From assembly GCA_040081075.1 (NCBI GenBank), contig JBEBHJ010000001.1, positions 60,782 to 124,781 on the forward strand: a stretch of DNA of 64,000 nt, in the 5' to 3' direction. This DNA comes from JANJUB01 sp040081075. Lineage in GTDB: Bacteria > Armatimonadota > Fimbriimonadia > Fimbriimonadales > Fimbriimonadaceae. This document shows, piece by piece, positions 26,447 to 35,582 of the stretch (position 1 is its first letter; each line of letters opens with the position of its first letter). The notes under the pieces were generated by a model that was given only the letters and a program-made list of their open reading frames with translations, did not search any database and was not told where the DNA came from. The position numbers and the translations under genes are program-made.

Positions 26447-26452
26447 AAGGTA
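26447..26452 (-). promoter_or_regulatory. -10 element TACCTT for rnj
   Basis: Minus-strand TACCTT lies 6 nt before the TTG start at 26440. Confidence 0.4.
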
Positions 26453-26645
26453 CCCGTTTGGCGACTTTGAAGGCTTTGGAGGCCGCCTCTCCCCGATCCG
26501 GCCCCCGATTGCCTATCCCATTTTACGATACAGATGCGCATATAGTTTCTGCTAATGATTACTTTTTACCAAATTTGTTTGTGTTTCATCTTCATGCCTT
26601 CATCGGTTTCAGCGAAACTTTTTCAGCCTCAACCGTCAAACAACT

Positions 26646-27500
26646 ATGCGACTCCTCTATGCGTTCGCGCTGCTCGTATTGGTTGGCACTTGCCCTGCCC
26701 AGGTCAATCCACTACCCGGAATCGACTTTGGGTTCTATCAAGGCGGTGAACAGAGCAAGATCATGGCAGAGCAGAATCGTATCATCCTCACAGAGGGCGA
26801 CTTCCAAAGCTACTGGCGCGAGCATACGGGACAGGCCGTGGCCCCTCGGGACATCAATTGGCGTACACACTTTGCCATTGCCGTTCACCTTGGGAAGCGG
26901 ACAACTACTGGATACAAAGTTATGGTTCAGAGCATGGAGCGGACGCGAGGTGGTGAGATAGAAGTTGTCGTGGCGGAAACCACACCCCCCGATGGAATTT
27001 ATGCGCAAGTGATGACCAGCCCTTGGGAGATAATCCTTGTGAAGCGGCTCGCTGGGGAAATAAAGTTTCGAAAGACCACCCGCCCTTCAAGCACCGTTCC
27101 CCTGGTTCCCCAAGTACAAACTTGCCCTTGGACAACCTTGCAATCCGACATAACCGGGGGAGGCGCGCGGGCATTTGAACAGTTGATTTCAAGTGAACGT
27201 GAGTTGGGCGAGTACTGGAAGCGAACCTTTGGTGAAGTGCCGCCGCCTACAACCGTAGATTTTTCGCGGGAAATGATTATCGTGATTCACCTTGGAAACC
27301 AACCAAGTAATGGCTATGCCGTGTTAGTTGAACAGGTCCGAATGGTTTCAAACGGAATCGTCGTAAGCTATATCAAGCAGGCTCCCTCGAAAAATCAGCG
27401 GGTAAAGAAGGCTGCAACCTCACCGTACGTGATCATCTTGGTTCCAAAATTTCAAGGTCGCGCTACGTTTGAATCGCGAACTTGGAACAGCGAGGGCTAA
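26646..27500 (+). CDS. secreted protein with two tandem PrcB-type domains
   Basis: 284 aa. Signal peptide (MRLLYAFALLVLVGTCPAQ). There are two similar halves (about 35-140 and 165-280), each with a late FQSYWREH/LGEYWKRT helix, a conserved strand pair HLGKRTTTGYKV / HLGNQPSNGYAV, and TSPWEIILV / TSPYVIILV. This is the pattern of the PrcB C-terminal domain, first named in the Treponema PrtP protease complex. No partner protease is adjacent. The stop codon TAA forms the first bases of the next gene's -10 box. No TANNNT box is seen at this start. Confidence 0.72.
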   Translation: MRLLYAFALLVLVGTCPAQVNPLPGIDFGFYQGGEQSKIMAEQNRIILTEGDFQSYWREHTGQAVAPRDINWRTHFAIAVHLGKRTTTGYKVMVQSMERTRGGEIEVVVAETTPPDGIYAQVMTSPWEIILVKRLAGEIKFRKTTRPSSTVPLVPQVQTCPWTTLQSDITGGGARAFEQLISSERELGEYWKRTFGEVPPPTTVDFSREMIIVIHLGNQPSNGYAVLVEQVRMVSNGIVVSYIKQAPSKNQRVKKAATSPYVIILVPKFQGRATFESRTWNSEG

Positions 27501-27503
27501 AAT
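27498..27503 (+). promoter_or_regulatory. -10 element TAAAAT for namZ
   Basis: TAAAAT begins with the TAA stop of the upstream gene and ends 6 nt before the GTG at 27510. It is the clearest example of a promoter packed into a stop codon here. Confidence 0.45.
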
Positions 27504-27509
27504 GCTTGC

Positions 27510-28625
27510 GTGGTTCTCACTGGTTTAGACTGTCTCGTTGCCCGCAATTTCGATAGATTACGAGGGCGAAGGGTCGGATTCGTTTGCAATCAGGCAACCA
27601 TCACGAAAGACGGTCAGCACCTGCTTGAACACCTCAAGTTCGCCAATCTCACACTTTGCGCAATCTTCGGCCCGCAGCATGGGCTTTTCGGGCACACCCA
27701 AGACAACATGATTGAGTGGGAGGGTGCAGTTGATCCACGCATCGGCGTGCCGATTTACTCGTTGTATGGAGAGCATCGCAAGCCGACCCCACAAATGCTC
27801 AAGGGCGTTGATGTCTTGGTAATTGACCTTCCCGACATTGGAAGTCGATATTATACGTTTGCTTGGACGATGGCTTATTGCCTCGAAGCTTGTGCCGAAC
27901 TAGGAATCCAAGTCCTCGTATTGGATCGCCCTAACCCGCTCGGTGGAGTCATTCAAGAAGGACCCGTAGTAGAACCTGGATTTGAGTCCTTTGTCGGGCT
28001 CTACCCAATTCCAATTCGCCACGGTATGACCCTGGGTGAACTTGCCCTTTGGATTCGCACCCACCAGGCCCTTGACGTAGACCTGCAGATTGAGGCGTGC
28101 ACAGGTTGGGACAGAAACTCGTTGGCCCATGAAAGCGGATTGCCGTGGGGATTGCCATCGCCCAACATGCCCAGCCCAACCACAGCTCTGCTGTACCCGG
28201 GTGGTTGCCTATTGGAGGGCACCACAATTAGCGAAGGCCGCGGGACAACCCGACCGTTTGAGATTGTGGGGGCCCCTCACCTTGACGCATTTAAGCTTTG
28301 TGAAGCCATGAACGCTTACGAGCTCCAGGGCCTACACTTTAGGCCCACGCAGTTTCAACCCACTTTTAACAAATTTGCAGGCCAGGTCTGCGAAGGCTGT
28401 TTCGTTCATGTGAGGGACCCTCATATCGTTCGCTCGGTTAAAACCTACGTATTGCTTATTCGTGAACTGTGGCGAATGAATGGAGATTCGCCATTTTGGA
28501 AAACGCCGCCTTATGAATATGAATTTGTTAAGATGCCGATCGACATATTGTGGGGTTCGTCAAAGCTGCGCGAATCGGTAGAAGCTGACAATATTGCCCG
28601 ACTTGCCTGGGCCGAATTGCCTTAA
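27510..28625 (+). CDS. namZ: exo-beta-N-acetylmuramidase NamZ-like (DUF1343)
   Basis: 371 aa. It matches the DUF1343 family through GRRVGFVCNQATIT, the active-site-like FGPQHGLFGHTQDN, VDVLVIDLPDIGSRYYTF, LDRPNPLGG and CLLEGTTISEGRGTTRPFE. The characterised member NamZ removes terminal N-acetylmuramic acid from peptidoglycan fragments (GH171). There is no signal peptide, so it may act in the cytoplasm or the start may be further upstream, which the preceding gene leaves little room for. It starts with GTG and has its own promoter. Confidence 0.85.
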   Translation: MVLTGLDCLVARNFDRLRGRRVGFVCNQATITKDGQHLLEHLKFANLTLCAIFGPQHGLFGHTQDNMIEWEGAVDPRIGVPIYSLYGEHRKPTPQMLKGVDVLVIDLPDIGSRYYTFAWTMAYCLEACAELGIQVLVLDRPNPLGGVIQEGPVVEPGFESFVGLYPIPIRHGMTLGELALWIRTHQALDVDLQIEACTGWDRNSLAHESGLPWGLPSPNMPSPTTALLYPGGCLLEGTTISEGRGTTRPFEIVGAPHLDAFKLCEAMNAYELQGLHFRPTQFQPTFNKFAGQVCEGCFVHVRDPHIVRSVKTYVLLIRELWRMNGDSPFWKTPPYEYEFVKMPIDILWGSSKLRESVEADNIARLAWAELP

Positions 28626-28642
28626 GCGCTACAAGGTTTTGA

Positions 28643-28648
28643 TACAAT
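28643..28648 (+). promoter_or_regulatory. -10 element TACAAT
   Basis: TACAAT, in the context TTTTGATACAAT, lies 7 nt before the ATG at 28656. Confidence 0.45.
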
Positions 28649-28655
28649 ACAGCCA

Positions 28656-29330
28656 ATGAAAGCACTCACCCTTTCCGCTCTCCTTCTTGTAACTTCAGTC
28701 GCCCTTGCCCAAGACAAGGTGATGATCCAACCGAAATGGGAAAAAGGACAAAAGCACAGCCTAAAATTTGAGATCCTTTTTGAAATTGGGGGGATGACCG
28801 CAAAGATGACTGGCACTGCCGTCCACGAGGCAAAGGCGGTAAGCGCCGAGGGCACGGAAGCCAGCATGGCCCTTGAAGGCGCGAAGCTTGAAGTTGGCGG
28901 GGATGACCCCGGAATACCGATCACCGGATACACGCTCAAGTACGACGAGAAGGGCCAGATCAAGTCGGCATCAGGCGGGGTCGAAGGATCTGATTCAGTG
29001 CGCACCTTTCTCTTGACGCAGTGCTATCTCCCTCAGGAAGCCGTTGCAAAGGACGGCACCTGGAAGCAAGTTTTGCCAGAATCGAAAGCGCTTGAAATTG
29101 GCGAAAGAACGGTCGACGGCACGTATCTTGGCACCGAGGCAGTCGACGGAAAGGACTACCACAAATTTAAAGTCAAGGTGGTCGAGAAGGGTAACTCGTT
29201 CACGACCGACGGAACTTACTGGGTTGACACCTTGGGGCAAGTTAAAAAGCTTGATGTAGCTTACATGAACCTCCCCGTGCCGGCGGCCGGAGGCAGTGCG
29301 AACGGCACTGCTAAAGCTTCGGCAGGCTAA
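28656..29330 (+). CDS. hypothetical secreted protein
   Basis: 224 aa. A clear signal peptide (MKALTLSALLLVTSVALAQ) precedes a beta-rich domain with regularly spaced strands (HSLKFEILFEIGG, ITGYTLKYDEKGQIKSASG, DYHKFKVKVVEKG) and a Gly/Ala-rich end. It resembles the DUF6263-type proteins that occur in several copies in related genomes, and the gene at 43018-43980 has a similar style. The function is unknown. It is convergent with the DUF885 gene, stop to stop 7 bp apart. Confidence 0.65.
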   Translation: MKALTLSALLLVTSVALAQDKVMIQPKWEKGQKHSLKFEILFEIGGMTAKMTGTAVHEAKAVSAEGTEASMALEGAKLEVGGDDPGIPITGYTLKYDEKGQIKSASGGVEGSDSVRTFLLTQCYLPQEAVAKDGTWKQVLPESKALEIGERTVDGTYLGTEAVDGKDYHKFKVKVVEKGNSFTTDGTYWVDTLGQVKKLDVAYMNLPVPAAGGSANGTAKASAG

Positions 29331-29337
29331 CTACCCG

Positions 29338-31002
29338 CTAACGATTGTAAAACCGCCAGCTCGTTTGGAAGTCTCGGACCAGCTTTTGTTTGGTCAGCAG
29401 GGCTCGTACCATTTCCACAGGCAGGTTGTTCTCTCTTAAGATTGCATCGTGGAACTGGCGGTTCGTCATCTTCTTGGAATCAACCAGTTCGTGTCGCAGC
29501 TGCCAGAACTGAAACGCGCCTACCATGTAGGCAATCTGATAAAGAGGAGGATAATCACCTCCAAACGAGCGGCGCACTTCACCCTCGGCGGTTGATTGCT
29601 CGTGACCGACCTTTTCAACCAGCATCTTGATGCATTCATCGGCAGTCATTTGCTTCATGTGAAAGCTCAATGAGAAGATGATTCGGGCGCAGCGGTGCAT
29701 TCGCCAAAACAGCATGCCAATCTTGTTCTCAGGGGTCTTGGGGAATCCCATTTCCCAGAACAAAAACTCGAAATACAATGCCCAACCTTCGGTCCAAAAT
29801 GGCGTGTTGAACAGGCGTCGATAGTTCTTGTGACGCGAGTTGTAAAACTGCTGCAAGTGATGACCAGGGATGAGTTCATGATGGACCGTGGCTCGGGCGA
29901 AGTGAATGTTGTTTGCCCGCAAGCTCATAAGTTTCTCCTGGTGCTCCATTTCATCGGTTGGGAAACTTACGAGGATTGATTCGCCGCCCAAGAAGAATGG
30001 GCTGACCTTTTGCCTTTCGCGTGACATCATTTGCATGCGCCAGGTTTCCTTTGCGAGTTGAGGCACAGTTACGAGATCGTTGTCCTCAACATACTTAATC
30101 GCTTCCAGAGCCTGGTCATGAATCAACTGAGGCTGTTTGCCCGGAGGAACAAAATCCATTTTAGTGTGCTCAAGGGCCTTCTTCCAGTCATCGCCATAGC
30201 CCAGTTCTTTGGCGGCTTTCTTCATTTCAGTTTCGCACCAGGCAAACTCCTTCTTGCCCATCTCAATAAGTTCCTCGGGCGTATAGGGAATCATATCAAA
30301 CTTGAGTTCTTCCAGAAGCGCTTCGCGACCGATCGGGTCACCTACGATTGGACTCGTGTCTCCGGGTTTGATTCCGCAGAGTTTTTCTCGAACAAAGGGT
30401 GAGAACTCTTTGAGGGCCTTGGAAGTCCGTTCGTAAGGTTCGGCCACCCACCATCCAAATTGCGGGTCATATTTGTTGTAAAAGGCAAACCATTCGGCGA
30501 ACTGCTCAGCCAACCGATCACACATTTTGGCGGCGCGGTAGGCCACAAATTTGTCCGCATCCTTCTTGGTTTCAAGGCTCTTCTTGAGGTCGGATATCTC
30601 CTTCTCGATGCGTGCGACTAAGGCCGCGCTCTCGCGCCCCTCAACTGGTTTCATTTGCTGACGCGCTTCGCTAAGACCCAATATTTCCTCAGCAAAAGGA
30701 AGGTAGGCGAAGGCCTCTTGCGCCTGTTTCGACTGGGTTTTCAACTGACTCAGATTCCGCTCCAATAGATTTCGGAACAAAACCGCATCCACCTTGCTGT
30801 CTTGATCCATCGATTCAAAGTCGGCCGCTTTGAGGTCATCCAATTGCGCTGAATAAAATTTCTCGAGCCGCGAGGTTCGGGCAGGCGAAAATTCGATATT
30901 GTAAAAACGGGTCAAGCTGCCCAGATCGGATTCATATTGGCGGAGGCGGTCAATCATTATCATGGGAGCTAGTACCGCCGACGCGATGAGAGCGGAAATC
31001 AC
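29338..31002 (-). CDS. DUF885 family protein (putative zinc metallopeptidase)
   Basis: 554 aa, the usual DUF885 size. An N-terminal hydrophobic stretch (MISALIASAVLAPMIM) may be a signal peptide. The helical body contains the metal-binding motif HHELIPGHHLQ (HExxPGHH) and the downstream TEGWALYFE motif, both diagnostic of this M32/thermolysin-like clan. It probably cleaves peptides in the periplasm. Although only 20 bp separate it from yqgF, a TAACAT box 6 nt before its GTG start suggests independent initiation. Confidence 0.82.
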   Translation of the reverse strand: MISALIASAVLAPMIMIDRLRQYESDLGSLTRFYNIEFSPARTSRLEKFYSAQLDDLKAADFESMDQDSKVDAVLFRNLLERNLSQLKTQSKQAQEAFAYLPFAEEILGLSEARQQMKPVEGRESAALVARIEKEISDLKKSLETKKDADKFVAYRAAKMCDRLAEQFAEWFAFYNKYDPQFGWWVAEPYERTSKALKEFSPFVREKLCGIKPGDTSPIVGDPIGREALLEELKFDMIPYTPEELIEMGKKEFAWCETEMKKAAKELGYGDDWKKALEHTKMDFVPPGKQPQLIHDQALEAIKYVEDNDLVTVPQLAKETWRMQMMSRERQKVSPFFLGGESILVSFPTDEMEHQEKLMSLRANNIHFARATVHHELIPGHHLQQFYNSRHKNYRRLFNTPFWTEGWALYFEFLFWEMGFPKTPENKIGMLFWRMHRCARIIFSLSFHMKQMTADECIKMLVEKVGHEQSTAEGEVRRSFGGDYPPLYQIAYMVGAFQFWQLRHELVDSKKMTNRQFHDAILRENNLPVEMVRALLTKQKLVRDFQTSWRFYNR

Positions 31003-31008
31003 TCGGCT

Positions 31009-31014
31009 ATGTTA
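31009..31014 (-). promoter_or_regulatory. -10 element TAACAT for the DUF885 gene
   Basis: Minus-strand TAACAT lies 6 nt before the GTG at 31002, within the short gap after yqgF. Confidence 0.4.
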
Positions 31015-31022
31015 CCGCCGAT

Positions 31023-31436
31023 TTACTGAGTTTCTAGAACGCGCTCGGCGAGAATAAGGGCCGCGAAGTCGTCCACAGGCTCTGGCGGCACCTGCATACT
31101 GGCCGGCAAGAGCTTGCGCCATCCTTTCCTGGGGTTATTTTCCCAATACCGTTCGCGCGCCCCCACCGATGTGTTGGATTCATCAATGAGCAAAATCCCC
31201 GCACTTGGGAATTTTTCGCGAACTTCCTCGACCAGTTTACGCGAGGACGTTCCTTGGCCCATGACAATAAAGCGAAAGGGCTTGATTCGCGCGGCCTCCT
31301 CGATTCGCAACAACACTTGATCTCGAGGCGTTATAGAGCGCCACAGCACTTTGACATTGAGTTCGGCATCACGCTCAACGAGGGCCAAACCACATTTCGA
31401 ACTACCCGGATCAATCGCAAGTACAACTCGGTGCAT
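31023..31436 (-). CDS. YqgF/RuvX-like RNase H-fold protein
   Basis: 137 aa. The first acidic motif is VVLAIDPGSSKCGLA. The second strand FRFIVMGQGTSS is followed by a central LIDESNTSVGARERYW and a C-terminal PVDDFAALILAERVL, the layout of YqgF (pre-16S rRNA 5'-processing / resolvase-like) proteins. The DPGS start also recalls RuvC, so the assignment between the two is not certain. It starts inside the stop of the DUF3084 gene (TAATG, 1-bp overlap), which couples it to the lpt operon. Confidence 0.72.
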   Translation of the reverse strand: MHRVVLAIDPGSSKCGLALVERDAELNVKVLWRSITPRDQVLLRIEEAARIKPFRFIVMGQGTSSRKLVEEVREKFPSAGILLIDESNTSVGARERYWENNPRKGWRKLLPASMQVPPEPVDDFAALILAERVLETQ

Positions 31437-32908
31437 TATCGAACCCTGAACTCAATATTTAGCGGTCCCGCGGCACGGGTTTGTTCCTTGGCCAAAGCTT
31501 GCAATCGAACGCTGCGACCGAACGCCTTGATTTGTGAGACGATTCGGATGGTCTCGGAAGGATCAATATTTCCGAACGTCGAATTACGCTCGCCACTCGG
31601 AATCATCTTAGCTTCCATGGCCTTCTGGCGCACTGTTGTTTGAAGGAGCTCTGTGATTTGTTGAACGATTTTTCCTTCGGGCTGACTGCCGTCAACTCTC
31701 GTTTCGCCTAGGACTTGCCCTCTTTGGAACACAATCGGATTGGGATAAGCATTGATGTCCAATGCGACCTTTTGATCGTTGGCGAAAACATTCACCAGCG
31801 ATGAAACGACGATGACCGACGGCCCACGCGATTCAAGGAGCCTCCTTGCGAGTCCTTCGCGATATTGTTGCTCGGAGCTACCCTTGGGAAAATACAGGAA
31901 GGAATCCATTCCGGCCCGCCTTTCAACTTCGCTCTTGGCCGTGGCGATCGCGTTACGGATCGCGGATCTCACATCATCAATCGTTAAAAAATCGACAACT
32001 TCCTTTCTTACAAACTCTTGGCCCAACTCAAACGCGATTGGCCTAAACCGAGTGTTGGCCCCTTCCGCCTGAAAGGCGCTGTTGTAGAGTTCTACTTCAC
32101 CTCTCTGTCTTTCGATTTCGCCTTTTAGTTTTTCTGAATCGGAGTTAAGGCGATCGCGCTCCTTGGCCAGTTTCTCATTGTCCTCTTCCAGTTTCTGATT
32201 CTGGCCATCAAGCTCTGAATACTTTTGAAAAGCAGCATCCCTGTCGTTCGAAATCACCCCGAAGTTTGCTTCCAATTGGCCGTAATTCTTCTGTAGCTTT
32301 TTATAGATTTCATCTAGGCCTTTGTAAACTTTGTCAGCTTTCTTCAGAGATTCTTCGAGTTTCCCTAACGCGGTTTCGCGCTGTTTCATCAGCTTTTCCA
32401 GTTTTGAAAGCTTCCCCTGATACTCGTTGGATTGCCGACTAAATCGAGACTTATCAACATTGAATTCGGTCTGTAACCGAGTCATCTCGCGCTTGCGTTC
32501 TTCAAGTTCGCTCGTTGAGGTCTGCAGGCCGCTTTGAGTCAACTTTAAGTCGCCGAGGGTTTTGTTGCGCTGGCGCTCGGCCTCATTTTTCGTAACCGAA
32601 AGGTCATTGAGTTGCGACTGGATCCGCGCCACCTCTTGCTTTGACTTTACGGCGCTTTTCACCGCCTCCCGACCCTCGATCAACCATTGGCGGACCTCGG
32701 CGCTGAACAGAGCGACTAAAGCGATGGTGATGATTGTAACGAGGGCGCCCGTGATGCCGGTTAACAAGATCGCCGTATGCTTCGGGCGCAAGCGCCCCAG
32801 CCGTAATTTGCGCTTGCCCAATTTCCTGCCCAATGCATCGGCAAGGACAGCAACGACCCCGCCAACAAGTGTCATGACGGCAATAAACCAGAGGCTAGTG
32901 AAATCCAT
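31436..32908 (-). CDS. DUF3084 membrane-anchored coiled-coil protein
   Basis: 490 aa. Two N-terminal transmembrane helices (about 6-26 and 45-68) are separated by a basic loop (GRKLGKRKLRLGRLRPKHTA), the signature of DUF3084. A long coiled coil spans about 80-290, and a C-terminal domain (about 300-490) includes SVIVVSSLVNVF. The family is known mainly from cyanobacteria and is uncharacterised. Its place inside the LPS-transport operon, 3 bp after lptF and overlapping yqgF, suggests an envelope role. Confidence 0.8.
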   Translation of the reverse strand: MDFTSLWFIAVMTLVGGVVAVLADALGRKLGKRKLRLGRLRPKHTAILLTGITGALVTIITIALVALFSAEVRQWLIEGREAVKSAVKSKQEVARIQSQLNDLSVTKNEAERQRNKTLGDLKLTQSGLQTSTSELEERKREMTRLQTEFNVDKSRFSRQSNEYQGKLSKLEKLMKQRETALGKLEESLKKADKVYKGLDEIYKKLQKNYGQLEANFGVISNDRDAAFQKYSELDGQNQKLEEDNEKLAKERDRLNSDSEKLKGEIERQRGEVELYNSAFQAEGANTRFRPIAFELGQEFVRKEVVDFLTIDDVRSAIRNAIATAKSEVERRAGMDSFLYFPKGSSEQQYREGLARRLLESRGPSVIVVSSLVNVFANDQKVALDINAYPNPIVFQRGQVLGETRVDGSQPEGKIVQQITELLQTTVRQKAMEAKMIPSGERNSTFGNIDPSETIRIVSQIKAFGRSVRLQALAKEQTRAAGPLNIEFRVR

Positions 32909-32911
32909 TTC

Positions 32912-34021
32912 CTAGGCGTTCTTCCTCCAGATTAATACGATTGCGGCGACCAATCCTATCACCAAGGGTGCAAAACTTGCCGAAGCCGGATGGATTCGCC
33001 CTCCCATAGCCATAATCGCGGCGACTCGTGTCAGCATCATGTATCCAAAGATGATCAGCACCGACATCGAAAAACCAACCGCCGTACCGGTTCGGTGATT
33101 TCGGATGCCCAAAGGGGCACCCACGAGCCCAAAAATCATGGCGGCCAGCGGGAGGGCAATTTTGTTGTAATAGCCATATTCAAGGTTGATAACTTGCTCT
33201 TTATTGAACATCTTGTTACCCTTGGCGATTTCGATACGTTTGAGCATTTCGTCCATGCTGAAACTGTCGAGGTCCTTCAGACCCGCCGCAACAATATCTT
33301 CAATTTTCCCAGGCTTAGCAATTTGGGCCGGCCATACGCGATCGAGTTTTACGACATAGGAAAGGTCCGCCGCGTACATGGTTGCTCCTGGCATCACTTC
33401 CCAATCATCCTCGGAGTTGTAAATGAGCCCCGGAGAATGCAAGATCATAAAGGGCTTATCATCGGTGCCGTAACCGATGACCCAAGCTTCTTCAAGCTTC
33501 CGCTGTTCAAGACTGAAGTTTTTTGCCACAATCATGGCCAGCAGCTTGCCCGTTTTTGGTTCGTAAACGCTTCGGGAAATCTGTTCCCCGGCGCCTCCTT
33601 TGAGTTGCTTGTCAATTCCTTGAACAATTCCGGTGCCCTCGAAAGCGGCGCGCGGCACAACAAACTCGTTCACGCCAAACGCTATGGCCGCTACGACAAC
33701 TCCGAAGACCCCAACCGGCATCATGATGCGCCCTAAACTTGCTCCAGCGGCACGCAGAGCAACGATCTCGCTGTCGCTACTGAGGCGTCCGAAGGCGAGC
33801 AAAGTCGAAAGCAGAACCGCCATTGAAAAGGTTTTTACGATGACACCGGGCAAGAGCAAGAGGGTTAGCTTTAAAACGACCATGAGCGAAATGCCGTTGG
33901 CCAAGTAATCCGTGATCTTAAACATGTAGGTTCCGGCCATGATAAGCGTCGTGAATACAGCGGTTCCAAACAACCAAGGCCCGGCTAACTCGCCCACGAT
34001 CAACTTATCAATCCGCTTCAT
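32912..34021 (-). CDS. LptF/LptG family LPS export permease
   Basis: 369 aa from the ATG at 34021. Transmembrane helices lie near the N-terminus (LAGPWLFGTAVFTTLIMAG, LLLLPGVIVKTFSMAVLLST, VFGVVVAAIAFGVNE). A periplasmic beta-jellyroll spans about 135-260, and three C-terminal helices follow. It is the membrane part of the LptB2FG transporter that extracts lipopolysaccharide from the inner membrane. The chosen ATG overlaps the lptB stop (ATGA). Only one such permease is encoded here, where E. coli uses two (LptF and LptG), so it may act as a homodimer or have a partner elsewhere. Confidence 0.87.
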   Translation of the reverse strand: MKRIDKLIVGELAGPWLFGTAVFTTLIMAGTYMFKITDYLANGISLMVVLKLTLLLLPGVIVKTFSMAVLLSTLLAFGRLSSDSEIVALRAAGASLGRIMMPVGVFGVVVAAIAFGVNEFVVPRAAFEGTGIVQGIDKQLKGGAGEQISRSVYEPKTGKLLAMIVAKNFSLEQRKLEEAWVIGYGTDDKPFMILHSPGLIYNSEDDWEVMPGATMYAADLSYVVKLDRVWPAQIAKPGKIEDIVAAGLKDLDSFSMDEMLKRIEIAKGNKMFNKEQVINLEYGYYNKIALPLAAMIFGLVGAPLGIRNHRTGTAVGFSMSVLIIFGYMMLTRVAAIMAMGGRIHPASASFAPLVIGLVAAIVLIWRKNA

Positions 34022-34767
34022 TCGGCGGAATCCTCTCGCTTCCACGCATCGGTGCCAAATTGCTGGCCCAAATAGTGCTTCCGAACAATTTCATCCTCGG
34101 CGATCTCTGTTCCACTGCCCCGCGCGATGATTTCTCCATCAATAAGAATGTAGTTTCGATCGGTGATACGCAGGGTAGCCGCGACATTGTGATCCGTGAT
34201 CAGGATGCCGATTCCCTGTTTGCGCAATCTGAAAATTATCGCTTGAATTTCTTCGATGGTGACGGGGTCGATGCCGGTGAAAGGCTCATCGAGGAGGATG
34301 AATTTTGGCTCGGTTGCGAGAGCTCGAGCTATTTCGACGCGGCGCCGCTCGCCGCCCGAGAGAACGTTCCCAAGTGATTGCAATCGGGCGGTGATGTGAA
34401 GATCTTCCGCTAGTTTGGCTACTCGCTCTTCGGCTTGCTTTCCGCGAATTCCTGACAACTCCAAAACGAGTTTCAAGTTGTCGTGAACCGTTAGTTTGCG
34501 AAACACGCTGGCTTCCTGCGGCAAGTATCCGACACCAGCACGGGCGCGCCGATACATCGGCCACTTCGTCGCGTTCACATCATCGAACATCACGGTGCCA
34601 GAAGTTGGTTTGACTAAGCCGGTAACCATGTAAAACGTCGTGGTTTTCCCCGCACCATTCGGGCCAAGTAGACCAACAATCTCACCTTGTTCAACTTCAA
34701 TGCTCACCCCCCGGACGACCGGGCGGCCCTTATATTGCTTGTGCAGGTTATTGGCGGAAATTTTCAT
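34018..34767 (-). CDS. lptB: LPS export ABC transporter ATP-binding protein LptB
   Basis: 249 aa. Walker A GPNGAGKTT, the Q-loop region GYLPQEASVFRKL, the signature LSGGERRRVEIARAL, Walker B FILLDEPFTGIDP and the H-loop ITDHNV are complete and highly typical of LptB. It powers LPS extraction with LptF/G. The gene overlaps lptA upstream and lptF downstream by 4 bp each. Confidence 0.94.
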   Translation of the reverse strand: MKISANNLHKQYKGRPVVRGVSIEVEQGEIVGLLGPNGAGKTTTFYMVTGLVKPTSGTVMFDDVNATKWPMYRRARAGVGYLPQEASVFRKLTVHDNLKLVLELSGIRGKQAEERVAKLAEDLHITARLQSLGNVLSGGERRRVEIARALATEPKFILLDEPFTGIDPVTIEEIQAIIFRLRKQGIGILITDHNVAATLRITDRNYILIDGEIIARGSGTEIAEDEIVRKHYLGQQFGTDAWKREDSAE

Positions 34768-35579
34768 TTGCCGCCGCCGCCACCTTTCGATTTCTGTTCT
34801 ATCTTGGTTGAACCTGGGTCGCCTTCCATCACGATTTTCGTGATTTCTCCAGCTTCGCTGAGGAACAAGGTAACGGTGTGAACGCCGCTGATTTCACCAA
34901 AAATTGAAGGGTCGTTCCCATCGATTTTGACGTTTTGCTTCAGAACGATCTTCTTTTCTGCCTTCACGTAGGTCAGAATGCCAGCCGTCGCGTTTACGAA
35001 GAAGGGCACCTTCTTCTTGACCTCATCGTCTTCGCGCATACCGCTGAGCTTGAACTTAATTGGGCCGGAGAGCGTAGCAGATTTGATTAGGTCTCGGTCA
35101 CTGCCTTTGCGGTCCAAGAAAACCGTTCCGCTTGACCCCTCGGCGTGGAGCACTTGGCCATTCGCCTCCCCGGTTATATCTAACACTAGACCGCCACTCA
35201 CCACAAGCTTTTCATCCGCCTCCGTATAGGTTGCGGTTTGGGTTTTTACTTCCACGCGCCCGTTGCCCCCGCTCTTCTCTGAGCTAAACTCGACTCCGCC
35301 TTTGAGTTCCGCCGAAATGAGTTTGTAATCGCCGCTCGCCACCATCTCAAGCGACTTTGCCTTGAGGTCGAGCCCTTGTTTGAGCCACTCAGCGTGCGGT
35401 CGCCCGGTCATCGTAAGCTGGTACGTGCCCTTTCCCATTTTTTCAATGCTCCACTGATCAAATCCGGTGACCCGTAGCTCCGACCCATTCTTGTCGAAGA
35501 ACCCCTTTTGAGTCGCGGTTTGGGTCACGGCGAACCCCACGAACATTGCGTACACAACAATTAAGCTAAGTTTTTTCAT
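34764..35579 (-). CDS. LptA/OstA-like periplasmic LPS transport protein
   Basis: 271 aa. Signal peptide (MKKLSLIVVYAMFVGFAVTQ), then repeated short beta-strand units typical of the OstA/LptA jellyroll (LKAKSLEMVASGDYKLISAEL, RVEVKTQTATYTEADEKLVVSG, VNATAGILTYVKAEKKIVLKQNVKI). It ends in KSKGGGGGK. It should bridge LPS across the periplasm, and longer than the usual ~180 aa it may carry extra strands. It overlaps lptB by 4 bp and follows the lptC-like gene by 3 bp. Confidence 0.75.
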   Translation of the reverse strand: MKKLSLIVVYAMFVGFAVTQTATQKGFFDKNGSELRVTGFDQWSIEKMGKGTYQLTMTGRPHAEWLKQGLDLKAKSLEMVASGDYKLISAELKGGVEFSSEKSGGNGRVEVKTQTATYTEADEKLVVSGGLVLDITGEANGQVLHAEGSSGTVFLDRKGSDRDLIKSATLSGPIKFKLSGMREDDEVKKKVPFFVNATAGILTYVKAEKKIVLKQNVKIDGNDPSIFGEISGVHTVTLFLSEAGEITKIVMEGDPGSTKIEQKSKGGGGGK

Positions 35580-35582
35580 TTC

